Shown in pieces: positions 1 to 8,977 of a stretch of DNA of 36,257 nucleotides. The first letter of the stretch is position 1. Every line of letters starts with the position of its first letter. The stretch comes from an uncultured Curvibacter sp. GTDB taxonomy: Bacteria > Pseudomonadota > Gammaproteobacteria > Burkholderiales > Burkholderiaceae_C. Under the pieces are notes generated by a model. It did no database searches. It worked only from the letters and a program-made list of their open reading frames with translations, and was not told the origin of the DNA. Made by a program: the position numbers and the translations under genes. The stretch spans positions 1 to 36,257 of the forward strand of contig CAILKX010000064.1 of assembly GCA_903834975.1 (NCBI GenBank), read 5' to 3'.

Positions 1-1
1 G

Positions 2-520
2 ACCTTGGGGCTCATCAAACCCGGTCACTTGGTGGTCGATTTGGGTTCCTCACCGGGTGCCTGGAGTCAGTATCTGCGGCGGCGTTTGTCGCCCGAGGGG
101 GCGGCGGTCGGGGCCCTGAACGGCACCATCATCGCATTGGACCTGTTGCCCATGACACCCATCGAGGGCGTGAACTTCATTCAAGGTGACTTTAAAGATG
201 AGGCCGTTCTGGCCCAATTGGAAGAAATGGTGCAAGGTCGTCCCGTGGATGTGGTCGTTTCAGACATGGCGCCCAATTTGTCGGGTGTTGGCGGCGTGGA
301 CGCCGCTCGCATCGAGTTGTTGATCGAATTGGCGCTGGATTTTTCCAAAGCCCACTTGAAGCCCGAGGGGGCCTTGGTGGTCAAAGTGTTCCATGGCGAG
401 GCCTACGACCATTGCGTGAAGCTGTTCAAAGAGGCCTTTAAAGTGGTCAAACCCATCAAGCCCAAAGCCTCTCGTGACAAGTCCTCAGAGAACTTTTTGG
501 TGGGAATTGGCCTTAAATAA
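2..520 (+). CDS. rlmE: 23S rRNA (uridine-2'-O)-methyltransferase RlmE, 5' end cut off by window edge
   Basis: RlmE (RrmJ/FtsJ) methylates the 2'-O of a conserved uridine in the A-loop of 23S rRNA using S-adenosylmethionine. The visible part carries the SAM-binding stretch [13 protein letters not shown], then ALDLLPM, the acidic QGDFKDE segment, [11 protein letters not shown] and VVKVFHGE, which together are diagnostic of this family and supply the catalytic K-D-K-E residues apart from the first lysine. The reading frame is open to the left edge, and by comparison with the roughly 209-residue E. coli enzyme about 40-50 N-terminal residues lie outside the window. The gene is followed after 61 bp by ftsH in the same direction, an arrangement shared with E. 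coli. Confidence 0.95.
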   Translation, partial: TLGLIKPGHLVVDLGSSPGAWSQYLRRRLSPEGAAVGALNGTIIALDLLPMTPIEGVNFIQGDFKDEAVLAQLEEMVQGRPVDVVVSDMAPNLSGVGGVDAARIELLIELALDFSKAHLKPEGALVVKVFHGEAYDHCVKLFKEAFKVVKPIKPKASRDKSSENFLVGIGLK

Positions 521-528
521 CCCCTCCG

Positions 529-543
529 AGGCTTGAAAAGCCT
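529..543 (+). other. short hairpin between rlmE and ftsH
   Basis: AGGCTT and AAGCCT form a perfect 6-bp stem around a 3-nt loop just after the rlmE stop. No T-run follows, so it is not a convincing intrinsic terminator. It may instead mark an mRNA end or processing site in the rlmE-ftsH transcript. Confidence 0.3.
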
Positions 544-581
544 AAAATGGGCCTAACGTATGTTTCTTTCAGGAGTTCCAC

Positions 582-2498
582 TTGAATAATCAGTGGTTTT
601 CAAAAATTGCCGTTTGGCTCGTGGTGGCCATGGTCTTGTTCACCGTGTTCAAGCAGTTTGACGCCCACAGCGGCTCAAACGGAACCTATGTGGGCTACTC
701 AGACTTCCTAGAAGAAGTCCGCACCAACCACATCAAAACCGCCACCATTCAAGAAGGTCAGGGCGGCACTGAAATCGTTGCGGTCACCAACGACGACCGC
801 AAACTCCGCACCACCGCCACCTACCTCGACCGTGGATTGGTGGGCGACTTGATTCGCAACAACGTCAAATTTGACGTCAAGCCGCGCGAAGAAGGCTCAT
901 TGCTCATGACCTTGTTGGTCAGCTGGGGCCCCATGCTGCTGTTGATTGGGGTCTGGATTTATTTCATGCGCCAAATGCAGGGCGGCGGCAAAGGCGGTGC
1001 CTTTAGTTTTGGCAAAAGCAAAGCCCGCATGTTGGATGAAAACAACAACACAGTGACCTTCGCGGATGTGGCGGGCTGTGACGAAGCCAAAGAAGAAGTC
1101 AAGGAAGTCGTTGACTTTTTGAAAGACCCCCAAAAGTTCCAAAAACTCGGCGGCCGCATTCCCCGCGGCTTGTTGTTGGTGGGTCCTCCGGGCACGGGGA
1201 AAACATTGCTCGCCAAGTCGATTGCTGGCGAAGCCAAAGTGCCTTTCTTCAGTATTTCGGGCTCTGACTTTGTCGAAATGTTTGTCGGCGTGGGCGCTGC
1301 CCGTGTTCGTGACATGTTTGAAAACGCCAAGAAAAATGCCCCCTGCATCATTTTCATCGATGAAATTGACGCCGTGGGCCGTCAGCGCGGCGCGGGTTTG
1401 GGTGGGGGTAACGACGAGCGCGAACAAACCTTGAACCAAATGCTGGTCGAGATGGACGGCTTTGAAACCAATTTGGGTGTGATCGTGGTGGCCGCCACCA
1501 ACCGCCCCGACATTTTGGACGCCGCTTTGTTGCGTCCTGGCCGTTTTGACCGCCAGGTTTATGTCACCCTGCCCGACATTCGGGGCCGTGAACAAATCCT
1601 GAACGTCCACATGCGCAAAGTGCCCTTGGGGCAAGACGTCAACGCCAGCATCATTGCCCGCGGCACGCCCGGCATGAGCGGCGCTGACCTGGCCAATTTG
1701 TGCAACGAAGCCGCTTTGATGGCCGCGCGCCGCAATGCCCGCACCGTTGAAATGCAAGACTTCGAAAAGGCCAAAGACAAAATCTTGATGGGTCCCGAGC
1801 GCAAGAGCATGGTCATGCCCGAAGAAGAGCGCATGAACACGGCCTACCACGAGTCCGGTCACGCCTTGATTGGCAAGTTGCTGCCCAAGTGCGACCCCGT
1901 CCACAAAGTGACCATTATCCCGCGTGGCCGTGCGCTTGGCGTGACGATGAGTTTGCCTGCTCAAGACCGCTACAGCTATGACCGCGACTACATGCTGAAC
2001 CAAATCAGCATGTTGTTTGGCGGTCGCATCGCTGAAGAAGTCTTCATGCACCAAATGACCACCGGCGCTTCCAATGACTTTGAACGTGCGACTCAAATTG
2101 CCCGCGACATGGTGATGCGTTACGGCATGACCGAGTCGCTGGGTCCCATGGTTTACGCTGAAAACGAAGGCGAAGTGTTCTTGGGTCGCTCAGTGACCAA
2201 AACCACCAACATGAGCGAGCAGACCATGCAAAAGGTCGACGCTGAAGTGCGCCGGATTATCGACCAACAATACGCCTTGGCGCGTGAGTTGATCGAAAAA
2301 CACAGCGAACAAATGCACGCCATGGCCAAGGCCTTGCTTGATTGGGAAACCATCGACATCGAGCAAATTGACGACATCATGGCGGGCAAGCCCCCTCGCG
2401 CACCCAAAGATTGGACACCCCGTGTGCCTCCTTCTAGCGGTGATGGTGGCGGCAATGCGCCCAGCGTGACCCCAGACCCTGCCACCAGCGCTGTTTAA
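582..2498 (+). CDS. ftsH: ATP-dependent zinc metalloprotease FtsH
   Basis: FtsH is the membrane-anchored AAA+ protease that degrades misassembled membrane proteins and short-lived regulators. The 638-residue product matches the usual length. It has an N-terminal membrane segment (about residues 8-24), a periplasmic FtsH-extracellular domain, and a second membrane segment (about 107-126). The AAA+ module has Walker A GPPGTGKT at 201-208 and Walker B IIFIDE ending at D260-E261. The C-terminal M41 peptidase has the zinc motif HESGH at 423-427. The chosen start is a TTG codon with a strong AGGAG ribosome binding site at 571-575 and a 6-nt spacer. The tail is Pro/Gly-rich. folP follows closely, as in many proteobacteria. 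Confidence 0.97.
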   Translation: MNNQWFSKIAVWLVVAMVLFTVFKQFDAHSGSNGTYVGYSDFLEEVRTNHIKTATIQEGQGGTEIVAVTNDDRKLRTTATYLDRGLVGDLIRNNVKFDVKPREEGSLLMTLLVSWGPMLLLIGVWIYFMRQMQGGGKGGAFSFGKSKARMLDENNNTVTFADVAGCDEAKEEVKEVVDFLKDPQKFQKLGGRIPRGLLLVGPPGTGKTLLAKSIAGEAKVPFFSISGSDFVEMFVGVGAARVRDMFENAKKNAPCIIFIDEIDAVGRQRGAGLGGGNDEREQTLNQMLVEMDGFETNLGVIVVAATNRPDILDAALLRPGRFDRQVYVTLPDIRGREQILNVHMRKVPLGQDVNASIIARGTPGMSGADLANLCNEAALMAARRNARTVEMQDFEKAKDKILMGPERKSMVMPEEERMNTAYHESGHALIGKLLPKCDPVHKVTIIPRGRALGVTMSLPAQDRYSYDRDYMLNQISMLFGGRIAEEVFMHQMTTGASNDFERATQIARDMVMRYGMTESLGPMVYAENEGEVFLGRSVTKTTNMSEQTMQKVDAEVRRIIDQQYALARELIEKHSEQMHAMAKALLDWETIDIEQIDDIMAGKPPRAPKDWTPRVPPSSGDGGGNAPSVTPDPATSAV

Positions 2499-2543
2499 TT
2501 TCCTGTGGTGGTCGGCTTGGGTGTGAGTCGCGAGCATCGACGT

Positions 2544-3410
2544 GTGGGTCCGATTTGGCAAACCAGCCGCTTTTTAATTGACCTGAGTACGCCCAGGGTC
2601 ATGGGCATAGTGAATGTCACACCCGACTCTTTTTCAGACGGCGGTCAACACGCCACTTTGACCCACGCCCTTCAGCACGCCGAGCGCTTGCTGACGGAGG
2701 GTGCTGACGTGCTTGACATTGGGGCTGAATCCACCCGCCCCGGCAGCGTCCCGGTGCCCCTGGATGAAGAGTTGAATCGGCTCCTGCCCGTGCTGAAGGC
2801 GTTGGTGTCTTGGGGGGTCCCCCTTTCTGTCGATACCTACAAGCCCGAAGTCATGCAAGCGGCGCTGGACGTTGGCGTCGACATCATCAATGACATTTGG
2901 GCCCTTCGGCAAACCGGTGCGCGGGAGGTGGTGGCTGCCCATCCTCACTGCGGCGTGTGTTTGATGCACATGAATGGCAACCCCCAAACCATGCAGTTGT
3001 CGCCGCAAGAAGGTCCTTTAACGGACACGGTGTTGGCCTTTTTAAAGCAGCAGACCCAAGCCTTGTTGGACTTGGGCGTGAGCCCCGACCGATTGACCTG
3101 GGACCCCGGTATTGGCTTTGGCAAAACCGTGGCCCAAAATTTTGAAATTTTGGCCGCACAGGCGGTTTGGTCGACTGAGTACCCTGGCTTGGTGGGTTGG
3201 TCGCGCAAATCGTCTTTGGGCGCCGTCACGGGCTTGCCTGTGGAAGATCGAATGGTCCCCAGTGTGGCCGCTGCGGTGCTGGCGGTAGAGGCCGGGGCGC
3301 GGGTGGTGAGGGTGCACGATGTGCGCGAAACAGTCGCTGCACTGAAGGTCTGGAGCGCTTTGCAGCAGGCGCGAACAGCACCCAAAACCCATTCCGATCC
3401 CGGGGTTTGA
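2544..3410 (+). CDS. folP: Dihydropteroate synthase
   Basis: FolP condenses 6-hydroxymethyl-dihydropterin pyrophosphate with p-aminobenzoate in folate synthesis and is the sulfonamide target. The sequence has the family signatures MGIVNVTPDSFSDGG near the N-terminus, the DIGAESTRPG segment, SVDTYKPEV, the NDIWAL region, DPGIGFGKT and GWSRKSSLG. The reading frame is open from a GTG at 2505, only 6 bp after the ftsH stop. I prefer the GTG at 2544, because the protein then begins just before the conserved WQTSRF-type N-terminus and has 288 residues, close to the 282 of E. coli. Neither start has a good Shine-Dalgarno sequence, so translation may be coupled to ftsH. Confidence 0.93.
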   Translation: MGPIWQTSRFLIDLSTPRVMGIVNVTPDSFSDGGQHATLTHALQHAERLLTEGADVLDIGAESTRPGSVPVPLDEELNRLLPVLKALVSWGVPLSVDTYKPEVMQAALDVGVDIINDIWALRQTGAREVVAAHPHCGVCLMHMNGNPQTMQLSPQEGPLTDTVLAFLKQQTQALLDLGVSPDRLTWDPGIGFGKTVAQNFEILAAQAVWSTEYPGLVGWSRKSSLGAVTGLPVEDRMVPSVAAAVLAVEAGARVVRVHDVRETVAALKVWSALQQARTAPKTHSDPGV

Positions 3411-3411
3411 G

Positions 3412-3450
3412 CTTGACCCATTCATAATATGGTCAAATTTAAAACCTTTT
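3412..3450 (+). promoter_or_regulatory. possible promoter upstream of glmM
   Basis: The short folP-glmM gap is AT-rich against the surrounding sequence and holds a TTGACC hexamer near 3413 followed by AATTTA/TTTAAA-type hexamers about 17-19 bp downstream. It could be an internal promoter. The match is moderate and no transcript data are available. Confidence 0.3.
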
Positions 3451-3478
3451 ATCCCGTATCAGAAAAAGAGACATTTGC

Positions 3479-4843
3479 ATGAGTCGACAATTTTTTGGCA
3501 CCGATGGCATTCGTGGCACCGTTGGGCAGGCGCCGATCACGCCTGATTTTGTGTTGCGTTTGGCCCACGCCGTTGGCCAAGTGTTGCGCCGAAACGCCCA
3601 AGCCACCAGCCATTCAAATGGCCATTCAAGTCAAGCCCGTCCCCAAGTGCTGATCGGCAAGGACACCCGCATTTCGGGTTACATGCTGGAAAGCGCATTG
3701 GAGTCGGGCTTTAACTCGGCGGGTGTTGATGTCATCTTGGCGGGCCCCTTGCCCACGCCCGGCGTGGCGTATTTAACGCGCACTTTGCGCGTCGACTTGG
3801 GGGTGGTCATCAGTGCCAGCCACAACCCGTTTCCCGATAACGGCATCAAATTTTTTAGCGCACAAGGCTCTAAATTATCGGATGACTGGGAACTGGAAGT
3901 CGAAGCCGCTTTGGGCTTGCCCCCTGTTTGGGTCGACTCGGCCCATTTGGGCAAAACGCGTCGGTTGGATGACGCCGCTGGACGCTACATTGAATTTTGC
4001 AAGAGCACTTTTGATTCCGCCTTGACCCTCAAGGGCCTCAAGATTGTGGTGGATGCCGCCAACGGGGCGGCCTACCAAATTGCGCCCAAAGTGTTTCATG
4101 AACTGGGTGCTGAGGTGCACGCCATGGGTTGCCAACCCGATGGTTTGAACATCAACGACGGCGTGGGGGCCACCCATCCCGAGGCCTTGGCCAAAGCGGT
4201 GGTGGAGCAGGGCGCAGACTTTGGCATTGCCTTGGACGGCGACGCCGATCGGCTTCAATGGGTGGATCGCCAAGGTCGTTTGTACAACGGCGATCAATTG
4301 CTTTATGTGCTTGCCATGGACCGCTTGGCGCAAGGCCATCCAGTGCCCGGTGTGGTCGGCACCTTGATGACCAATTTGGCTGTCGAGCTGGCCTTGCAAC
4401 AGCAAAAAATTCCGATGCGCCGGGCCAAGGTGGGCGACCGCTACGTACTGGAGGTGTTGGCTGAGCAAGGCTGGACTTTGGGGGGTGAGGGCTCCGGTCA
4501 TTTGTTGGTGCTGGACCAACACACCACGGGCGATGGTTTGGTCAGTGCGCTGCAGGTTTTGCAGGCCTGTGTGCGTCGCGGTCAAGATGTGGCGGCCTTT
4601 TTGCAAGGCGTCGAGTTGTTTCCACAAACCTTGCTGAATGTGCCTTGGGGGGGCGGTCAAGATTGGCGCACCCATGCGGGCTTGGTCGCTGCGTGTGAAC
4701 AAATCCAAGCGGAGTTGGGTGAATCGGGGCGCATTTTGATTCGCGCCAGTGGCACCGAGCCCGTCTTGCGCATCATGGTTGAGGCCAAAGAGGCTGAACA
4801 AGCCAAACGCTCAGCTGAATTTTTAGCGGCTGCTTTGGTTTAA
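3479..4843 (+). CDS. glmM: Phosphoglucosamine mutase
   Basis: GlmM interconverts glucosamine-6-phosphate and glucosamine-1-phosphate on the route to UDP-GlcNAc for peptidoglycan and lipopolysaccharide. The 454-residue protein starts with the family hallmark [11 protein letters not shown]. It contains the catalytic phosphoserine loop [15 protein letters not shown], the metal-binding DGDADR loop, the GEGSGH sugar-binding loop and the C-terminal [12 protein letters not shown] phosphate-binding loop. A small insertion of about 13 residues lies around residues 41-56, between the first helix and the [10 protein letters not shown] segment. At DNA level it includes a 12-bp direct repeat (gccattcaa at 3609 and 3621). 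An AAGAG-type ribosome binding site precedes the ATG. It lies downstream of folP as in E. coli. Confidence 0.96.
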   Translation: MSRQFFGTDGIRGTVGQAPITPDFVLRLAHAVGQVLRRNAQATSHSNGHSSQARPQVLIGKDTRISGYMLESALESGFNSAGVDVILAGPLPTPGVAYLTRTLRVDLGVVISASHNPFPDNGIKFFSAQGSKLSDDWELEVEAALGLPPVWVDSAHLGKTRRLDDAAGRYIEFCKSTFDSALTLKGLKIVVDAANGAAYQIAPKVFHELGAEVHAMGCQPDGLNINDGVGATHPEALAKAVVEQGADFGIALDGDADRLQWVDRQGRLYNGDQLLYVLAMDRLAQGHPVPGVVGTLMTNLAVELALQQQKIPMRRAKVGDRYVLEVLAEQGWTLGGEGSGHLLVLDQHTTGDGLVSALQVLQACVRRGQDVAAFLQGVELFPQTLLNVPWGGGQDWRTHAGLVAACEQIQAELGESGRILIRASGTEPVLRIMVEAKEAEQAKRSAEFLAAALV

Positions 4844-4947
4844 GCCCCCTTTGACATCCTGCTTTAAACGCCAGTTTCCTGCCCCAGGTGGTGGCTGAAG
4901 CTGGGCTTGGGCTCAGGGTTGAGTTTGGTCATCAAATAGACTTTTTT

Positions 4948-4968
4948 CTGACACAGTCGTTTCACGGT
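4948..4968 (+). promoter_or_regulatory. weak Pho-box-like element upstream of the OlsB-like gene
   Basis: Two 11-bp units beginning CTGACAC (4948) and GTTTCAC (4959) resemble the PhoB half-site CTGTCAY in the right spacing, but only about 11 of 18 consensus positions agree. A CATTAA hexamer follows at 4987. This is a suggestion based on context with the phosphate genes, not a firm site. Confidence 0.25.
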
Positions 4969-5010
4969 GTTCTGCCAAAGTTTCAGCATTAAAAGAAACT
5001 GGGAGAACCT

Positions 5011-5883
5011 GTGAACACCTTGTCAGAGAGACACGTCGAGCGCAACAACAGAGCCACTGGGAACGCCCATGATCATCCCCATGCCCCCACCCATGCAGAT
5101 GGCCCCCTTGTTTGGAACAGCGTTTGTCCTTCCAGCCAAAAAGACGCGGGTTTGCAAGTCAGCTGGGCGCGCCATGAAGACGAAGTGAAAGAGGCTCAAA
5201 AACTGCGATTTGATATTTTTTCAAGCGAAATGGGCGCCCGTCTCAACACCCCCGTGCCCGGCTTGGACATCGATCTGTTTGATGATTTTTGTGAACACCT
5301 CTTGGTGCGCGATACCCAAACACAGCAAGTGGTGGGCACCTACCGCGTTTTGACCCCTGCGCAAGCGAAACGCATCGGCAGCACTTACAGCGACATGGAA
5401 TTTGACCTTACCCGCTTGCGCTCCCTGCGCTCGCGCATGGTGGAACTCGGACGCGCCTGCGTTCATCCAGATCACCGAACGGGGGGCGTTGTCTTGGCCT
5501 TGTGGGGCGCCTTGGCGACCTTTATGGTTCGAAATGATCTGGACACCATGGTGGGTTGTGCCAGCATTCCCATGATGCACAACGGCGTGATGACGGGGGC
5601 GGCCGCCGCCAGTATTTGGCACCAATTGCGCCAAACCCACTTGGCCCCCATAGAATACCAAGTCATGCCCCGTTTGCCTTTGCCGGTGGACGAGCTGGAC
5701 GTCGAAGGGGAGGGCTGTGAAGCCGAACCTCCCGCGTTGATTCGGGGTTATTTGCGGTTGGGGGCCAAAATTTTGGGCGCTCCCGCTTGGGACCCCGATT
5801 TCAACACGGCGGACCTGCCGATGATCATGCGTTTATCGGATTTGCCAGCACGTTATCGCAAGCATTTTCTAGGGGGCGCTTAG
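5011..5883 (+). CDS. OlsB-like N-acyltransferase (GNAT fold, COG3176 type)
   Basis: The 290-residue protein belongs to the ornithine N-acyltransferase/'putative hemolysin' group. These enzymes transfer a 3-hydroxyacyl chain from acyl carrier protein to ornithine, the first step to ornithine lipids. Visible landmarks are the AQKLRFDIFSSEMGA region, the FDDFCEHLLVRD stretch, VVGTYRVLTP, the VELGRACVHPDHR segment at about residues 146-158, and the GCASIPMMHNG region. The first 50 residues are polar and poorly conserved. The GTG start is supported by a GGGAG ribosome binding site at 5001-5005. It sits 16 bp upstream of ppk1, probably in one operon. A role in membrane lipid replacement during phosphate shortage is inferred from context. 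The exact acyl acceptor cannot be read from the sequence. Confidence 0.8.
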   Translation: MNTLSERHVERNNRATGNAHDHPHAPTHADGPLVWNSVCPSSQKDAGLQVSWARHEDEVKEAQKLRFDIFSSEMGARLNTPVPGLDIDLFDDFCEHLLVRDTQTQQVVGTYRVLTPAQAKRIGSTYSDMEFDLTRLRSLRSRMVELGRACVHPDHRTGGVVLALWGALATFMVRNDLDTMVGCASIPMMHNGVMTGAAAASIWHQLRQTHLAPIEYQVMPRLPLPVDELDVEGEGCEAEPPALIRGYLRLGAKILGAPAWDPDFNTADLPMIMRLSDLPARYRKHFLGGA

Positions 5884-5899
5884 TCATTCTTTAAGTGTT

Positions 5900-8038
5900 A
5901 TGTCACCTTTGTCCGCCGATCTATCCCCTCTCAAAAATACCCATGAAGCGGGGCCATTGACCCCTTCAAGCCATCCCGGTGGACACCCTAAAACGGTTTT
6001 ATTGGACCGTGACCACAGCCTTTTGGCCTTCAATGAGCGGGTGCTGAGTTGGGCCGCAGACCCTCAGGTGCCTTTGTTAGAGCGATTGCGTTATTTGTGC
6101 ATCGTGTCGAGCAACCTCGATGAATTTTTTGAAGTTCGCGCCGAACCCCATATTTCAGCAGTCCTGCTAGAGGAAGCCAAAGGCCCTTATACGGCCTCGA
6201 CGTTTCAACTGTTTGCCCAAAAAGCAGCGGCCCTGGTGGCCAAACAATACGTCATCTACAACGACCATTTGCAACCCGAATTAAGTGCACGCGGGGTCAA
6301 AATCTTGACCCATGCTGAAAGAAATGCGGTTCAAAAGAAATGGGTCAAGTCCTATTTCGAGCGAGAAGTTCGGCCCTTGTTGCTGCCCATTGGTTTGGAT
6401 CCTTCTCATCCCTTTCCGCAGGTGGCGAACAAGTCGCTTAACTTCATTGTTCGTCTAAAAGGCAATGACGCCTTTGGTCGCGACAACGAAATCGCCATTG
6501 TGAAAGTGCCTCGGGTCTTGCCGCGTGTGATTCGTTTGCCCCAACGCGAAGGTTCACAACACCAACACTTTGTGCTGCTTTCCAGCGTGATTCGCTCCCA
6601 TTTGGCCGACTTGTTCCCGGGGCGGCAGGTCACTGAATTTTCGCAATTCCGCGTGACCCGTCATTCCGACTTGGCGGTGGACGAGGACGAAGTTCGGAAC
6701 TTGCGCACGGCTTTGCGAAAAGAATTGGCGCAGCGAAATTACGGGCAAGCCGTGCGGTTAGAGGTTTCCTCGGATTGCGCGCCTTTCTTGTCGGATTTTT
6801 TACTCAAACAATTCAACTTGCCCGAGGGCGCCATGTACCGCGTGCCTGGCCCTGTTAACTTGGTGCGTTTGACGCAGTTGATCGATTTGGTCAACGACCG
6901 TTCTTTGTTGTTTCCCCCATTTAAATCGAGCTTTCCAAAGCAACTGCAACAAGGCGTCTCTCTCTTTGAGCAACTGGCCTTGGGTGATGTGGCCATTCAC
7001 CAGCCGTTTGAAAGTTTTGACGGGGTCATGGCCTTTTTGAGGGAGGCCGTGAATGACCCGAAGGTCTTGGCCATTAAACAAACGGTCTACCGTACGGGCT
7101 CTGACTCTGAAATGATGAACCTTCTGCGCGAAGCGGTTCGACGTGGCAAAGAGGTGACGGTGGTGGTGGAACTCAAAGCACGTTTTGACGAAGAGGCCAA
7201 CATCAACTGGGCCGAAGCCCTGGAAACCGTCGGCGCCCAGGTGGTTTACGGCGTGGTGGGCCTAAAAACCCACGCCAAGATGCTTTTGGTCACGCGCCGT
7301 GAAGGCCGTCAGTTGCGGCGCTATGGCCATTTGTCCACGGGCAATTACAACCCCAATACGGCCAAGCTTTACACCGACATCAGCTACCTCACGGCCCAGC
7401 CGGCGTTAACGGCCGACATGGATGCGGTGTTTTCTCACTTGGCCAGCCAAAGCAGATTGCCCAAGCTGAAGCAACTGATCATGGCGCCCACGCAGTTGCA
7501 AAAGCGCATGATCGATTTGATCGACCAAGCGGGGCATGCCGCCAACCGCCCGGAAGGCGCACGCATTGTGGCGAAGATGAACACCTTGACCGACGAGCCT
7601 CTGATTCGTGCCTTGCTGGCCGCGGGGCAGCGCGGCGTCAAAATTGACCTCATTGTTCGCGGTGCTTGCACCTTGCCTGCAGGCGTACCGGGCGTGTCTG
7701 ACAACATTCGGGTTCGCTCCATCATTGGGCGCTTTTTAGAGCACTCACGCGTGTTCTATTTCCGGATGGGCAAAGAAGAGCACCTGTATTTGTCCAGCGC
7801 CGATTGGATGAACCGCAACATGCTCAGACGCATTGAGCTGGCTTGGCCTGTCACCGAGCCGAAACTTCGCCAGCGTTTAATCGACGAGTGTTTGGTGGCC
7901 TACTTGCTGGATGACCGAGACGCTTGGGAGCTTCAAGGCAATGGGCGTTACGAAAAAATGAAACCCTCATCCTTGCCAGCGAAGAGTGCGCAAGAGGCCT
8001 TGATGCGCAAATTTGGCAGTTTGGGTCATCGTCATTAG
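5900..8038 (+). CDS. ppk1: Polyphosphate kinase 1
   Basis: Ppk1 polymerises the gamma-phosphate of ATP into inorganic polyphosphate, reversibly. The 712-residue product is close to the usual 690-700. It has the N-terminal domain with the ERLRYLCIVSSNLDEFFEVR signature, the head domain, and two C-terminal phospholipase-D-like domains. The two key histidines of the family are H458 in GLKTHAKM, which by comparison with E. coli is the autophosphorylated residue, and H615 in LEHSRVF. The motif GHLSTGNYNP is intact. The gene lies directly behind the OlsB-like gene and its stop overlaps the ribosome binding site of sixA, so the three are likely cotranscribed. Placement opposite ppx and pst fits regulation by phosphate. 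Confidence 0.96.
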   Translation: MSPLSADLSPLKNTHEAGPLTPSSHPGGHPKTVLLDRDHSLLAFNERVLSWAADPQVPLLERLRYLCIVSSNLDEFFEVRAEPHISAVLLEEAKGPYTASTFQLFAQKAAALVAKQYVIYNDHLQPELSARGVKILTHAERNAVQKKWVKSYFEREVRPLLLPIGLDPSHPFPQVANKSLNFIVRLKGNDAFGRDNEIAIVKVPRVLPRVIRLPQREGSQHQHFVLLSSVIRSHLADLFPGRQVTEFSQFRVTRHSDLAVDEDEVRNLRTALRKELAQRNYGQAVRLEVSSDCAPFLSDFLLKQFNLPEGAMYRVPGPVNLVRLTQLIDLVNDRSLLFPPFKSSFPKQLQQGVSLFEQLALGDVAIHQPFESFDGVMAFLREAVNDPKVLAIKQTVYRTGSDSEMMNLLREAVRRGKEVTVVVELKARFDEEANINWAEALETVGAQVVYGVVGLKTHAKMLLVTRREGRQLRRYGHLSTGNYNPNTAKLYTDISYLTAQPALTADMDAVFSHLASQSRLPKLKQLIMAPTQLQKRMIDLIDQAGHAANRPEGARIVAKMNTLTDEPLIRALLAAGQRGVKIDLIVRGACTLPAGVPGVSDNIRVRSIIGRFLEHSRVFYFRMGKEEHLYLSSADWMNRNMLRRIELAWPVTEPKLRQRLIDECLVAYLLDDRDAWELQGNGRYEKMKPSSLPAKSAQEALMRKFGSLGHRH

Positions 8039-8048
8039 GAGAGCGGCA

Positions 8049-8510
8049 ATGGACTTGATTTTGTGGCGACACGCTGAAGCAGACGAACCGCAAGGTGGGT
8101 GTGATGATTTGGCCCGGATGTTGACCTCCAGAGGCGAAAAACAAGCCCAGCGCATGGCCCATTGGCTGGATCGTCAGTTGCCCGAAGGTCTGAGGGTCTT
8201 GTGCAGTCCAGCCAAAAGAACCGAACAGACGGTTCTGGCCTTGGGCCGAAAATACAAACTCCGGGCTGAGTTGTTACCCGGTGGCACCGGCGAAGATTTG
8301 TTGGAGTTGGTGCAGTGGCCCGCCCAAAAGGGCGCTGTGTTGGTGGTGGGCCACCAGCCCATGTTGGGCGCCGCCGCTGCTTTGATATTGGGCCTGCCCC
8401 AACAAAATTGTGCGGTCCGCAAAGGCGCTGTTTGGTGGCTGCGCCACCGGGAACGCCAAGGTCAGGCCGAGACGGTGGTCATGGCTGTGCAGTCACCGGA
8501 GCTGCTTTAA
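8049..8510 (+). CDS. sixA: SixA-type phosphohistidine phosphatase (histidine phosphatase superfamily)
   Basis: The 153-residue protein starts MDLILWRHAEAD, carrying the RHG-type motif with the catalytic H8. It also has SRGEKQAQRMA, the second arginine in SPAKRTEQT, and the C-terminal VGHQPMLG histidine motif of small SixA-like phosphatases. I chose the ATG at 8049 because AGGAG at 8037-8041, overlapping the ppk1 stop codon, is correctly spaced, and because upstream residues do not match the family. SixA in E. coli dephosphorylates phosphohistidine on ArcB or PTS proteins. Relatives beside ppk are common, but their substrate is not established. The 3' end overlaps the convergent gene at 8479 by 32 bp. 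Confidence 0.88.
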   Translation: MDLILWRHAEADEPQGGCDDLARMLTSRGEKQAQRMAHWLDRQLPEGLRVLCSPAKRTEQTVLALGRKYKLRAELLPGGTGEDLLELVQWPAQKGAVLVVGHQPMLGAAAALILGLPQQNCAVRKGAVWWLRHRERQGQAETVVMAVQSPELL

Positions 8511-8931
8511 CCGGCTTGGCTGTTTTAGCAGCTTTGGGCTTCACTTTGGCCTTGGCCACGGGCTTGGGGGCTTCGACCGTGTCTTCGTTTTTCGGGCGTC
8601 CCGTCTTGATGGTGGGCACTGCCTTCAAAGCCGTCAACAAGGCTTTGTCATTCAAGCCACTCAACAAACGCAAACCAGCACGCAGCACTTCACTTTTCTT
8701 GATGCTGAGGCCGGCGGCTTGAGCGCGGTGTTTGATGGTGCCCAAGGCTTCGAATTCGTCCTTGGGGATGGTGAAACTGTCGCGAACCAACTTGGTTTTT
8801 TTGACTTTGACGACGCCTTGAGAAGCAGGTTGGACGCTGGCCGTTGGGGCTGCTTTTGTCTTGGTTTTGAGGGCAGGTTGCGAAGCCGTTTGAGGCGTTG
8901 CAGTTGCGGGCTTTTTCTCAATCGTCGTCAT
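8479..8931 (-). CDS. Unrecognised basic protein: RHH-like core with Lys/Ala/Pro-rich, histone H1-like tails
   Basis: I do not recognise a characterised homologue. The 150-residue product has three parts. Residues 1-40 are rich in Thr, Ala, Gln, Pro and Lys. The core, about residues 41-100, reads KLVRDSFTIPKDEFEALG, then a helix, then GLSIKKSEVLRAGLRLL, which resembles the strand-helix-helix pattern of ribbon-helix-helix DNA-binding proteins. The tail, about residues 108-150, is made of KPVAKAKVKPKAA-like repeats similar to histone H1 or AlgP tails. A basic nucleoid or polyphosphate-binding role is possible but inferred. The ATG has an AAGGACT ribosome binding site. It lies 43 bp downstream of ppx on the same strand, behind a 31-bp palindrome, and ends inside sixA on the opposite strand. 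Confidence 0.8.
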   Translation of the reverse strand: MTTIEKKPATATPQTASQPALKTKTKAAPTASVQPASQGVVKVKKTKLVRDSFTIPKDEFEALGTIKHRAQAAGLSIKKSEVLRAGLRLLSGLNDKALLTALKAVPTIKTGRPKNEDTVEAPKPVAKAKVKPKAAKTAKPVKAAPVTAQP

Positions 8932-8946
8932 GAGAGTCCTTAAGAG

Positions 8947-8977
8947 TGAAATGATTTATACAGTATAAATCGTTTCA
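8947..8977. promoter_or_regulatory. 31-bp near-perfect palindrome between ppx and the RHH-like gene
   Basis: Two 15-bp arms around a single central base differ at one position pair only (8952/8972). The inner 19 bp (8953-8971, gatttatac-a-gtataaatc) are perfect. It overlaps the ppx stop codon, ends 15 bp before the start codon of the RHH-like gene, and contains TATACT and TATAAA hexamers usable as a -10 element. No T-run follows, so an operator overlapping a promoter is a better reading than a terminator. Confidence 0.65.

Noticed and set aside
897-2096. Long open frame (399 codons) antisense to ftsH
   Set aside because: It mirrors the codon bias of ftsH, its translation is a His/Gln/Val-rich string with no family pattern, and FtsH is fully supported.
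8953-8971. LexA (SOS) box
   Set aside because: The palindrome lacks the CTGT-N8-ACAG spacing; its centre reads TACAGTA.
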